Origin: an uncultured Armatimonadota bacterium
GTDB lineage: Bacteria > Armatimonadota > Fimbriimonadia > Fimbriimonadales > Fimbriimonadaceae
Assembly: GCA_903927345.1 (NCBI GenBank)
Contig: CAIYMO010000033.1
Span: forward strand, 1-64,000
DNA: 64,000 nt
Direction: 5' to 3'
The notes under the pieces were generated by a model. That model ran no database searches and had not been told where the DNA came from. It saw nothing but the letters and a program-made list of their open reading frames with translations. The position numbers and the translations under genes are program-made. Shown one piece after another: positions 32,536 through 39,954 of this stretch. The first letter of the stretch is position 1. The number at the start of each line of letters is the position of its first letter.

Positions 32536-33287
32536 TCTCGCCCCTCGCGAAGCCATTTAGCGAACTGGTCCCCGCTCCCTTCAACGAGGCAACCGGAAAC
32601 CACCCCGAAACCCACGGCACCACCGTACTCGCACTCCGCTACAAAGACGGAATTCTCATCTTCGCCGACCGCCGAGCAACGATGGGCAATCTCATCATGT
32701 TCGAGCAGGCCGACAAAATCATGGCCCTCGACGACTCCACAGTAGTCGCAATCAGCGGCTCCTTCGCCCGCTCGGTCGAAATCTGTCGCTATCTGAAGCA
32801 CTCCTTCAAGTACTATCGACGCTCCGTGCTCCAGGAGCTCAGCCTCCAAGGCAAGCTTGCCGAGATAAGTCGTTCCCTGGCCGGAAACGCGGCGGCAGCT
32901 ATGGAAGGTATTGGCGTCTTCTTGCCCATCTTGGCTGCCTTCAATAAGGACACCGAAGAGTTTCAGCTGTACTTCTTCGACGGTGCCGGAGCACGGTTCC
33001 TGAACGAGGAATACGCCTGCGCCGGATCGGGAAGCATGCAGATCAAAGGCGTCTTCGAATACCTACGAAGAAGGGAAGGCTCCTTTGCCAAGCGACCACT
33101 GGATGAAGTCCTCAAAAACGGTCTTGAAATGTTGGACATTGCCGCAACGCTTGACAGCGCAACTGGCGGCTTCCAGAGAATCGAACCAATGGTCCGAGTC
33201 CTCGATAAGGACGGCAACCGTCCGGTCGACGAAAAGGCCCTCAAAACGGCGATGCAAGCCGTTCTGAAGGCCGCAAAACCTCTCTAG
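32532..33287 (+). CDS. prcB: 20S proteasome beta-type subunit
   Basis: A 251-residue N-terminal-nucleophile hydrolase with an approximately 29-residue propeptide. Autocleavage is predicted between Gly29 and Thr30 in 'ETHGTTVLALRYKDGIL', exposing Thr30 as nucleophile. Asp46 ('IFADRRAT') and Lys62 ('ADKIMAL') match catalytic Asp17 and Lys33 of mature beta subunits, and 'CAGSGSMQIKG' matches the Ser129 region. The protein forms the proteolytic rings that degrade UBact/Pup-tagged substrates. The actinobacterial neighbours prcA, pafA and mpa are not in the window; a convergent peptidase gene follows directly. The 3' end overlaps that gene by four bases. Confidence 0.92.
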   Translation: MISPLAKPFSELVPAPFNEATGNHPETHGTTVLALRYKDGILIFADRRATMGNLIMFEQADKIMALDDSTVVAISGSFARSVEICRYLKHSFKYYRRSVLQELSLQGKLAEISRSLAGNAAAAMEGIGVFLPILAAFNKDTEEFQLYFFDGAGARFLNEEYACAGSGSMQIKGVFEYLRRREGSFAKRPLDEVLKNGLEMLDIAATLDSATGGFQRIEPMVRVLDKDGNRPVDEKALKTAMQAVLKAAKPL

Positions 33288-35578
33288 CGCTGCAACCGCG
33301 CCAGAGCACCCTCAACGGTGTTCCGAGCAAAGTGCAACGAGTGGTTTCTTCGAGACTCGATCACCGGGATAGCGCGCTTGTCACCGTAGTCGGCAAGCGC
33401 ATTAATCGCCTGATCCATTGGAACGTAAGCGCGTCCTTTCGCAATCGAAATGAGAAGGTTGAACACCTCGTTTGAACCCGGTTTGTCTTTCACCGAACCA
33501 AGGACGCTAATTGCGGTCATCCGAATCGGTCCCGGCGCGAAGCCCTTGACGGCGGTCAATGCCATCTCACGTGCCCGATTCGCGTCGTTCTGAGCAAACC
33601 AGTTCAATGCCCGAGTCTTCGTCTGCAGGTTCCAAGTCAAAGTATTCCAACCCAACTCGGCAGTCGCCACGTCGTTGCGTACCGAGAGCAACTTATCGAA
33701 GGCTGCATTGCGCATCTCCTCGTTCTTGGTCTCCTTAAAGATCTTGGCAAAGGTAGCTTCATTGCTCGATCCCTTGTTGGCAGAAAGCCCTTGCAGAGCC
33801 GTCAGTTGCTCTCGAGGAACCGTACTTGTCGCCAAGACGTTCTGCAGGAACGCATCATCTTGAATCCGACGCAACAGCTCAAGTTTTAGCGCCAATGAAC
33901 GGGGCCGATCAAACTCAGCTTTGCGGAAGTCCTGCGAAACCTTATCGATCAGTCGCATCCGTTGAGCATCGTTGTCCGCCAAAGTCCACGCCCGCTCCCA
34001 GTCGCCTTTTGAGTAGGAAGTGGGATACTCAACATCGCAAAGAAGCCAAGCACCTGGATCAACAATCAGAGTTTCACCCGTCCCAACCTCAACCTTCACA
34101 GCTTCGGCAGTTGTTCCTCCCAGAACCCCTCGGCGCACAACCATCTCGCCGTTCATGATCACGTATTCAACGTCAATGTCAAAACCAGCTTGATTCTGCT
34201 TAATCGAAACCCCGCCATCAGCCTTCGCAACCTTAAACCGGGGATACCCCTTGGTGTAGAACCATTGTTTTCGGAAGTCATCCAGCTTGGTGTTCGTCGA
34301 CTTTGAGTAGGCACCAAAGAACTGCTCAGTGGTGACATTCTTGCGACCATACTCACCGAGATAAGCCTTGGTAGCTGCCCAGAACTTAGGCTCTCCCAAT
34401 TGGTGCATCAACATAAACATTCGAGTTGCGCCGCCTGGGTATGCGTTGCCGTCAAACATCTCCATTGGCACGGTGTAGTCTGTTCGCACCATCGGATGTT
34501 CGCGTGCCGAACCCTTGCAACCCTCGTAGGTCCCAAACCGCTCGATGTGGTACGCGCTGTCACCATCCATCTGTCGAGTCACAAAGTGGGGCAAGAATGT
34601 CGCCCAACCCTCATTAACCCAGATGTGCGACCAACTCGGAGTGGTGATCAAGTCACCAAACCACTGGTGCGCCAACTCGTGGGCGTTCAGCCCCCGAGCC
34701 GACGAAGTTGACGCCGAATTCTCTGGAAAAATGGCTCCAATTGTCTGCGTGGTGCAACTCAAGTTCTCCATTCCACCGAACATGAACTCCGGCACCACCG
34801 ATTGAGCGTACTTATCCCACGGATAGTCCACTCCAGTCAACTTCGAGTAAATCTCAACCAGCCTATCGGTTCCCTTGAACGCGGTCTTCGCTGCATCTTC
34901 CGCTCCCTTCGGCGCCCAAATCTGAACCGGCTTGCCCTTAAAGTTTCCGTCTGGGATGGCGACGTAATCGCCCGCTACCAACGAGATCAAGTAGGTCGCC
35001 ATCGGCTGATCCTGCTTCCAGTGCCAAATCGATTGATTACCCACCGTCTCTGAACCCAGCAACTTGCCGTTTGACAAAACGCTCATCCCCTTCGGAACGC
35101 GCGCGATAAGCTCAGCGGTCGCCTTATCATTCGGATAGTCGTAAGTCGGGAACCAGTACCGGTTATCCTCCATCTCACCTTGGGTGTAAGCGAGAGATCC
35201 TCGGCTCGGATAAGCCCGTTCTGCCGGAACGAAGTAAATTCCCGCCTCGGGCGCCGCCGCGTAACTGATCGTAACCGTCAGCGCAGCTCCACTCGGAACC
35301 CCCGAACATCGAACCACCACATTCTTCGCCGTCGTTTCGGACTTGAACTTCCCAGCCCCCGAAACCGAAACCGATTTGATCGTCATCGGCCCCTTGTCGA
35401 ACGCCAAAACGGCATTCTTCGCGGTGGTAACCACCTTGTGAACAACGGTTCCCGAGACAGCCTCCGCCTTGAAGTCAAGCGAGACATCGAGCTTGACGTC
35501 AAGAAGGTCGAATTGGTGCGGCAAGCGCACATCGGGTGCGAAATAAGACGCCGCGGCAAGCACAAGGCCAGAAAGCAT
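33284..35578 (-). CDS. M1 family metallo-aminopeptidase, exported
   Basis: A 764-residue zinc peptidase of the aminopeptidase N/leukotriene A4 hydrolase family. The zinc motif HELAH is at 300-304 with the third ligand Glu323 in 'HIWVNEGWATF'. The substrate-binding 'FMFGGMENLS' lies at about 266-275. A short N-terminal signal sequence ('MLSGLVLAAASYFAPDV') suggests export. The C-terminal 220 residues are HEAT-like ('RSLALKLELLRRIQDDAFLQ', 'IRMTAISVLGSV'). It trims N-terminal residues from peptides. Last gene of the ANTAR-HIT-UDG-M1 row; convergent with prcB. Confidence 0.92.
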   Translation of the reverse strand: MLSGLVLAAASYFAPDVRLPHQFDLLDVKLDVSLDFKAEAVSGTVVHKVVTTAKNAVLAFDKGPMTIKSVSVSGAGKFKSETTAKNVVVRCSGVPSGAALTVTISYAAAPEAGIYFVPAERAYPSRGSLAYTQGEMEDNRYWFPTYDYPNDKATAELIARVPKGMSVLSNGKLLGSETVGNQSIWHWKQDQPMATYLISLVAGDYVAIPDGNFKGKPVQIWAPKGAEDAAKTAFKGTDRLVEIYSKLTGVDYPWDKYAQSVVPEFMFGGMENLSCTTQTIGAIFPENSASTSSARGLNAHELAHQWFGDLITTPSWSHIWVNEGWATFLPHFVTRQMDGDSAYHIERFGTYEGCKGSAREHPMVRTDYTVPMEMFDGNAYPGGATRMFMLMHQLGEPKFWAATKAYLGEYGRKNVTTEQFFGAYSKSTNTKLDDFRKQWFYTKGYPRFKVAKADGGVSIKQNQAGFDIDVEYVIMNGEMVVRRGVLGGTTAEAVKVEVGTGETLIVDPGAWLLCDVEYPTSYSKGDWERAWTLADNDAQRMRLIDKVSQDFRKAEFDRPRSLALKLELLRRIQDDAFLQNVLATSTVPREQLTALQGLSANKGSSNEATFAKIFKETKNEEMRNAAFDKLLSVRNDVATAELGWNTLTWNLQTKTRALNWFAQNDANRAREMALTAVKGFAPGPIRMTAISVLGSVKDKPGSNEVFNLLISIAKGRAYVPMDQAINALADYGDKRAIPVIESRRNHSLHFARNTVEGALARLQR

Positions 35579-35586
35579 AAGCTATC

Positions 35587-36189
35587 TTAGCCCATCTTTT
35601 CTCGTAATCGAATCGCCGTATCCCAGGCCTTCTGAATATCGGCAACCAGCAGGCTAAATCCGCCGTCGTTATCAGGCCGCTGCTGTCGCAAAATGTAACT
35701 CGGATGAAGCGTCGCAATCGCCGTCTTGGCATAAGCGCACTCGTGGTACAACCCCCGCTCCTTAGTAATCGCAAAGTTCTTCCGGATCAAATTCTTAGCA
35801 CTTGGTGCACCAACGCAAAGAATCACCTTCGGCGCGATCAACTCCAACTGAGGGATCAGCCATTGCCGGCAAGTCGACGTTTCTTCTTCGGTCGGCGGTC
35901 GGTTTTGCGGTTTTCCGGTCGACCAGTCGGCAGCTCGACACTTCACCGTATTGCAAATATAGACCGTCTCGCGGCTTAGTCCCGCCTCAACAAGAGCCTT
36001 ATCCAAAAGCTGTCCAGCACGTCCAACGAACGGTCGCCCTGTCCGATCTTCGTTATCTCCCGGTCCCTCTCCCACCAAAACGAGCGGAGAATGAGGATCA
36101 CCCTCGCCGAACACGACATTGTTCCGACGGCTGCTCAGCGCACAAGCCGTGCAACCTAGTGCACTCGATCGTAATGCGTCAAGCGTCAC
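35587..36189 (-). CDS. Uracil-DNA glycosylase, family 4 ([4Fe-4S])
   Basis: A 200-residue DNA repair enzyme that removes uracil from DNA. Iron-sulfur ligands Cys13 and Cys16 ('GCTACAL'), Cys84 ('NTVKCRAAD') and Cys107 ('TSTCRQWL') are present; the active-site loop is 'VLVGEGPGDNEDRTGRPFVG' at about 37-56 and the C-terminal 'IATLHPSYILRQ' supplies the His. These mark family 4 (Thermus UDGa type). Overlaps the HIT gene start region by 11 bases, so cotranscribed with it. Confidence 0.92.
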   Translation of the reverse strand: MTLDALRSSALGCTACALSSRRNNVVFGEGDPHSPLVLVGEGPGDNEDRTGRPFVGRAGQLLDKALVEAGLSRETVYICNTVKCRAADWSTGKPQNRPPTEEETSTCRQWLIPQLELIAPKVILCVGAPSAKNLIRKNFAITKERGLYHECAYAKTAIATLHPSYILRQQRPDNDGGFSLLVADIQKAWDTAIRLREKMG

Positions 36190-36667
36190 GCTGAATCGCC
36201 TCCAAAAGGCGGTCGTAACTGTCTTCTAGCGATTGCGGCATAACGCGGGTATTCCCGACCGTAGTCAAGAAGTTCGTATCGCCATTCCAGCGAGGCAACA
36301 CGTGCCAATGGATATGCTCCGGAATCCCTGCCCCCGCGGCTCGTCCGAGGTTCACCCCGATATTGAATCCATCCGGCTGATAAACGCCCGAAATCCACTT
36401 CACGGCCTTCGCCACAAGCTGGTTGATCTCCAATAACTCCTCATCCGTCATCGTCGGCAAATCATTGGTCTGCCGATAAGGCGCAATCAGAATGTGACCG
36501 TTTGTGTACGGATACGCGTTGAGCATCACGAACGCGGATTTCCCGCGAACAAGAATGTAGTTCTTCCGGTCCTCATTCTGAGCGGGCAGCTCAACAAAGA
36601 TGTTTCCCGACGCAGATGGCTTCTCGACGTATTTCAGTCGCCAAGGCGCCCAAAGATTTTCCGGCAT
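36179..36667 (-). CDS. HIT-family nucleotide-binding protein
   Basis: A 162-residue protein with the histidine triad 'EHIHWHVLPRW' (H118, H120, H122), where H120 would be the nucleophile of nucleotidyl transfer or hydrolysis. The N-terminal 'LWAPWRLKYVEK' and the W after the triad are typical of the bacterial ApA-phosphorylase/HIT branch ('mWaPWR..Yi'), which acts on diadenosine polyphosphates or AMP conjugates. Cytoplasmic. It lies 16 bases downstream of the ANTAR regulator gene. Confidence 0.92.
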   Translation of the reverse strand: MPENLWAPWRLKYVEKPSASGNIFVELPAQNEDRKNYILVRGKSAFVMLNAYPYTNGHILIAPYRQTNDLPTMTDEELLEINQLVAKAVKWISGVYQPDGFNIGVNLGRAAGAGIPEHIHWHVLPRWNGDTNFLTTVGNTRVMPQSLEDSYDRLLEAIQRDA

Positions 36668-36683
36668 GAGCCTATTTTAGACC

Positions 36684-37259
36684 TTAAATGGACTTTGCAA
36701 GAATGATCGCCTCAGCAACTTCCTGCATGGTCTTCCGAAGGTTCATCGACTGCACCTGGATGCGTCGATACGCCTCAGCCTCGCCCAGGCTGTGCGAATC
36801 CATCAAAATTCCTTTCGCACGATCAATCGCCTTTCGAGCCTCAAGTCGTTGAGACAGGTTCGTAACTTCCTTGTTCAGAAGAACGTTCTGCTCGAATCGA
36901 GCCCGCGCGACTTCGATCGAAGGAGCCAGATCGCTAGGCTTGAACGGCTTCACCAAGTAAGCAAAAACGCCTGCCGCACGAGCACGATCGATCAATTCCT
37001 TGTCTGAGTAAGCCGTCAGCAAAATCGTAGGAGCGATGTTCTCATCGGTGATGATGTCGACCGCTTCGATCCCGTCCATAACGGGCATCTTAACATCGAG
37101 GATGCAAACATCAGGTTTGAGTTCACGTGCGAGATCGACGGCCGCCTGACCATCTCCTGCTTCTCCCACAACCTCATAGCCAAGACTTTCGAGCATCTGG
37201 CGCAGGTCAAGCCGGATAATCGGCTCATCATCAGCAATCAAAACGCGAACTTGAGACAT
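36684..37259 (-). CDS. ANTAR-domain response regulator (AmiR/NasR type)
   Basis: A 191-residue regulator: receiver domain (about 3-120) with acidic D10/D11, phosphoacceptor Asp55 in 'DVCILDVKMPVMDG', Thr in 'LLTAYSD' and Lys in 'VKPFKP'; a linking helix; then the ANTAR domain (about 135-190) 'LEARKAIDRAKGILMDSH' and 'EAEAYRRIQVQSMNLRKTMQ'. ANTAR domains bind paired RNA hairpins and prevent transcription termination. No partner sensor kinase and no obvious paired hexaloop hairpins are visible nearby, so its targets are presumably elsewhere. First gene of the row ANTAR-HIT-UDG-M1 peptidase. Confidence 0.93.
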   Translation of the reverse strand: MSQVRVLIADDEPIIRLDLRQMLESLGYEVVGEAGDGQAAVDLARELKPDVCILDVKMPVMDGIEAVDIITDENIAPTILLTAYSDKELIDRARAAGVFAYLVKPFKPSDLAPSIEVARARFEQNVLLNKEVTNLSQRLEARKAIDRAKGILMDSHSLGEAEAYRRIQVQSMNLRKTMQEVAEAIILAKSI

Positions 37260-37327
37260 GTTTCCTGGGTTTCGACACGATCTTCGGCGATCCGCATCTC
37301 GAATCTAAAAGATACCATGATCTAAGC

Positions 37328-37333
37328 TAAAAT
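37328..37333 (+). promoter_or_regulatory. -10 box, leaderless-type, of the fahA-partner gene
   Basis: TAAAAT ends five bases before GTG 37339 with no Shine-Dalgarno between; a good match to TATAAT. Confidence 0.4.
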
Positions 37334-37338
37334 GAACC

Positions 37339-38193
37339 GTGGCAAAGCGCGCAGATGGTTTTCTCAATCAGATCATTGACTATGCAGGGACATTTCCGCC
37401 CGCAGCATTGCCAGCAGACCAAGCCGTCGCCAACTATCTAGGGTTTATGAACTCCCGAGATGGCTGGATCGTCGAAAATCTGGCCTGGCTCGTGAAGGAT
37501 CTTAACATTCTGGAAGATTTGCTTGGCAACCACGAAGCCGGAGTTTCAGCCATCGGACGCCCCGGCACTGAGTGGGCAGAATGGCAAAGCGCCCGCGAGG
37601 CAGACGCAAAAGACATGTCTGTCTTCCTCGGAGTTTGCCAAAACGCAAGCATTCAAACGTACGAGTGCGTCGCACCTCCGCTCAGCCACCTTTCCGCTGG
37701 AATCGGTTCGCTGAAAAGCTATCAAAACGAAACCGATGTCTTCTTCGAACTCCCCTGGGATCGAGACGTAACAACCGAACTGGCGATGATCGCCGAGCAA
37801 GACTGGCTCTCCGCAAAGTTCCGCTGTGGTGGTGCCGCAGTTCCCACACCAATCCAACTCGCAAATGTCCTCAAGGAGTGTATTGATCTGGAACTTCCCT
37901 TTAAACTAACCGCCGGGCTTCACGAGCCGATTGCTCACGAAGGGCAACACGGCTTCCTCAACGTCATCGCCGCGATAGGCTTCCGGTATCTGGATGATGC
38001 GAGCGTCTCCGAAATGGCATCGATCCTCGCAGATGAAAACTCAGCATCCTTCTCCATCCGAGACTCGTTCTCCTATCGCGGTCGCGCCTTCTCCGAAGAT
38101 GATCTCGAGGAACTGCGCACATTCTTCCTGACCTTCGGTTCGTGCAGCGTTGCCGAACCTCTCGCCGGACTCGACCGATTGTTTAGCAATTAA
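37339..38193 (+). CDS. Protein of unknown function paired with fumarylacetoacetase
   Basis: A 284-residue cytoplasmic protein from GTG 37339. 'DYAGTFPPAALP' near the start and 'AKFRCGGAAVPTPIQLANVL' with 'LPFKLTAGLHEPI' and 'HGFLNVIAAIGF' in the second half are strongly patterned, with His residues in the 'AGLHEP' and 'GQHGF' segments that could form an active or metal site, perhaps on a TIM-barrel-like scaffold. I do not know a named function. Only four bases separate it from fahA, so a role in aromatic amino acid (tyrosine/homogentisate) breakdown is plausible by context. Confidence 0.65.
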   Translation: MAKRADGFLNQIIDYAGTFPPAALPADQAVANYLGFMNSRDGWIVENLAWLVKDLNILEDLLGNHEAGVSAIGRPGTEWAEWQSAREADAKDMSVFLGVCQNASIQTYECVAPPLSHLSAGIGSLKSYQNETDVFFELPWDRDVTTELAMIAEQDWLSAKFRCGGAAVPTPIQLANVLKECIDLELPFKLTAGLHEPIAHEGQHGFLNVIAAIGFRYLDDASVSEMASILADENSASFSIRDSFSYRGRAFSEDDLEELRTFFLTFGSCSVAEPLAGLDRLFSN

Positions 38194-38197
38194 GACT

Positions 38198-39442
38198 ATG
38201 TTTGTGATCCCTAAAACTGCCCGATCTTGGGTCAATGTTGACCCAACGTCCCACTTCTCAATTCAGAATCTCCCGTTCGCGATATTGGCCCCACTCGGCA
38301 GGGAAGTGACGCTCGCCACCGCCATCGGAGACTTTGTCGTCGACATCACTCTTCTGCGAGAGGCAGGGCTGATCTCAGAGAAGCAGTTCCCGTTTCTGGA
38401 TAGCTTTGCCGACCTAACTCAAGAAGAGTTCACCGAGCTCCGGCGCGCGCTCTTCGAACTACTCGAAGAGTCGAACCCGATCCTTCGAGATAACGACATC
38501 CTGAAGATGAAGGCACTCGTGCCTTTGCACCGCGCACGATTACTCCTCCCGATCAAGCCCACCGCCTTCATCGACTTCTACTCGGGAATCAACCACGCCA
38601 GCAACGTCGGTCGAATGTTCCGACCCGATATGCCCCCGCTTCTCCCGAACTACCGACACCTACCTGTCGCCTACAACGGTCGGGCAAGTAGCGTGGTCGT
38701 CAGTGGAACGCCTATTCGTCGTCCCCACGGGCAAACCAAAGCCGCCGACGCAGAGTCTCCAACCTTTGGACCGACCAAGGAACTAGACTTTGAACTCGAA
38801 ATGGGATTCTATGTTGGGATGCCATCGGCAATGGGTGAAACCGTGGATATCGGCGTTGTCAAAGAACACATTCTCGGCTTTGTCCTCGTAAACGACTGGT
38901 CTGCCCGAGACGTCCAGCGTTGGGAGTACCAGCCGCTCGGCCCGTTCCTTGCCAAGTCCTTCGGAACCTCAATCTCCCCTTGGGTCGTACTGCCAGATGC
39001 ACTTGAGCCATTCCGAGTCACTCGGCTAGAACAAGACCCCCCAGTTCTCGGTCATCTCCAGACCAGCGAGCCGATGGCTTACGACGTTCATCTGGAAGTT
39101 AAGCTAAAACCTGCTGAGCAAGAGGATTACGCAACGATCTCGGCGACCAACGCCAATCAACTCTATTGGTCATTCGATCAGCAACTCGCTCACCAAGCAT
39201 CAAACGGAACTCCGTTGGGTTGGGGCGATCTTTACGGCAGCGGAACGATTTCCGGCACCGAAGAGGGAACATATGGCTCGTTGCTTGAGCTCACCTGGCG
39301 CGGCTCAAAGCCCGTCAAGGTTGGAAACGTTGAAAGGAAGTTCTTGGAAGATGGAGACAGCCTCATCCTTACTGGCTACTGCCAAGGCGAGGGATTCCGG
39401 GTTGGCTTTGGCGAAGTCGAAGGGACGATCTTGCCTGCTTAA
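38198..39442 (+). CDS. fahA: Fumarylacetoacetase
   Basis: A 414-residue enzyme that cleaves 4-fumarylacetoacetate to fumarate and acetoacetate, the last step of tyrosine/homogentisate catabolism. ATG 38198, four bases after the upstream gene, is chosen; 16 extra open codons upstream overlap that gene. The N-terminal beta-roll ends near residue 110. The C-terminal FAH domain has 'PTAFIDFYSGINHASNVG' (Asp metal ligand), 'ELDFELEMGFYVG' (two Glu ligands), 'GFVLVNDWSARDVQRWEY' (Asp ligand, Arg) and 'KSFGTSISPWVV'. Full length. Homogentisate dioxygenase is not in the window. Confidence 0.95.
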   Translation: MFVIPKTARSWVNVDPTSHFSIQNLPFAILAPLGREVTLATAIGDFVVDITLLREAGLISEKQFPFLDSFADLTQEEFTELRRALFELLEESNPILRDNDILKMKALVPLHRARLLLPIKPTAFIDFYSGINHASNVGRMFRPDMPPLLPNYRHLPVAYNGRASSVVVSGTPIRRPHGQTKAADAESPTFGPTKELDFELEMGFYVGMPSAMGETVDIGVVKEHILGFVLVNDWSARDVQRWEYQPLGPFLAKSFGTSISPWVVLPDALEPFRVTRLEQDPPVLGHLQTSEPMAYDVHLEVKLKPAEQEDYATISATNANQLYWSFDQQLAHQASNGTPLGWGDLYGSGTISGTEEGTYGSLLELTWRGSKPVKVGNVERKFLEDGDSLILTGYCQGEGFRVGFGEVEGTILPA

Positions 39443-39807
39443 GAGGCAAGGTCGTCGGCTTGTCGCTGGAAGACTTGGTGAACGAATTCTGCAACCGCCA
39501 TTCGCTCTTCATGGTTCTCTGGAACAAAGCGAACGCCTGCGCTGAACAGGTCTGAGTTAGGGATCTCAACCGTGTGCCGAATCTCGCCGCGTAGGTCGAG
39601 GTTCGTTCCATCGGTACAAGCCACGTGAATTAGAACTCGGGTTCCGGAAACAAGCTGGCTTCGTGTTCGCACTTGGATACCACCAAGGCCGATATCCGTG
39701 ATTACGACGTTTACTTTCTCGGTGGTGCCATCGAGCGACATCACTGCATAGTCAAGCAGCTCGTACCGAATGTATCGTCGTTTGTCAGTGTTATAAGCCA
39801 GATTCAC
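39439..39807 (-). CDS. PilZ-domain protein
   Basis: A 122-residue single-domain protein. GTG 39807 is chosen because AAAGGGAG lies six bases upstream on the minus strand; 29 further open codons have no PilZ similarity. Cyclic-di-GMP-binding motifs are recognisable: 'KRRYIRYELLD' for RxxxR and 'ITDIGLGGIQVR' for D/NxSxxG (with Gly in place of Ser). It probably binds c-di-GMP and affects motility, exopolysaccharide or pili. The 3' end overlaps the convergent fahA gene by four bases. Confidence 0.82.
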   Translation of the reverse strand: MNLAYNTDKRRYIRYELLDYAVMSLDGTTEKVNVVITDIGLGGIQVRTRSQLVSGTRVLIHVACTDGTNLDLRGEIRHTVEIPNSDLFSAGVRFVPENHEERMAVAEFVHQVFQRQADDLAS

Positions 39808-39906
39808 GGAAGTCTCCCTTTCCCTCGCACCGATCAAAACGATCAGCACAAGAGAGTTATCGGAGAGTTCATTCCATATTGTGAGAGTAGGCAACCACTA
39901 AAAAGC

Positions 39907-39936
39907 AAAAGGCGAGTCGAAAACGACTCGCCTTTT
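39907..39936 (-). terminator. Bidirectional-looking intrinsic terminator
   Basis: A perfect 13-bp stem, AAAAGGCGAGTCG (39907-39919) and CGACTCGCCTTTT (39924-39936), with a 4-base loop. On the minus strand it is followed by TTTTGCTTTTT, so it ends the copper-amine-oxidase-N gene, whose stop is 20 bases before it. Confidence 0.88.
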
Positions 39937-39954
39937 GGCTGGTTACCCAAGTAT

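Noticed and set aside
33284-35578. M1 peptidase as a downstream part of the proteasome pathway
   Set aside because: It is on the opposite strand, belongs to another operon and carries an export signal, so it would not meet cytoplasmic proteasome products.
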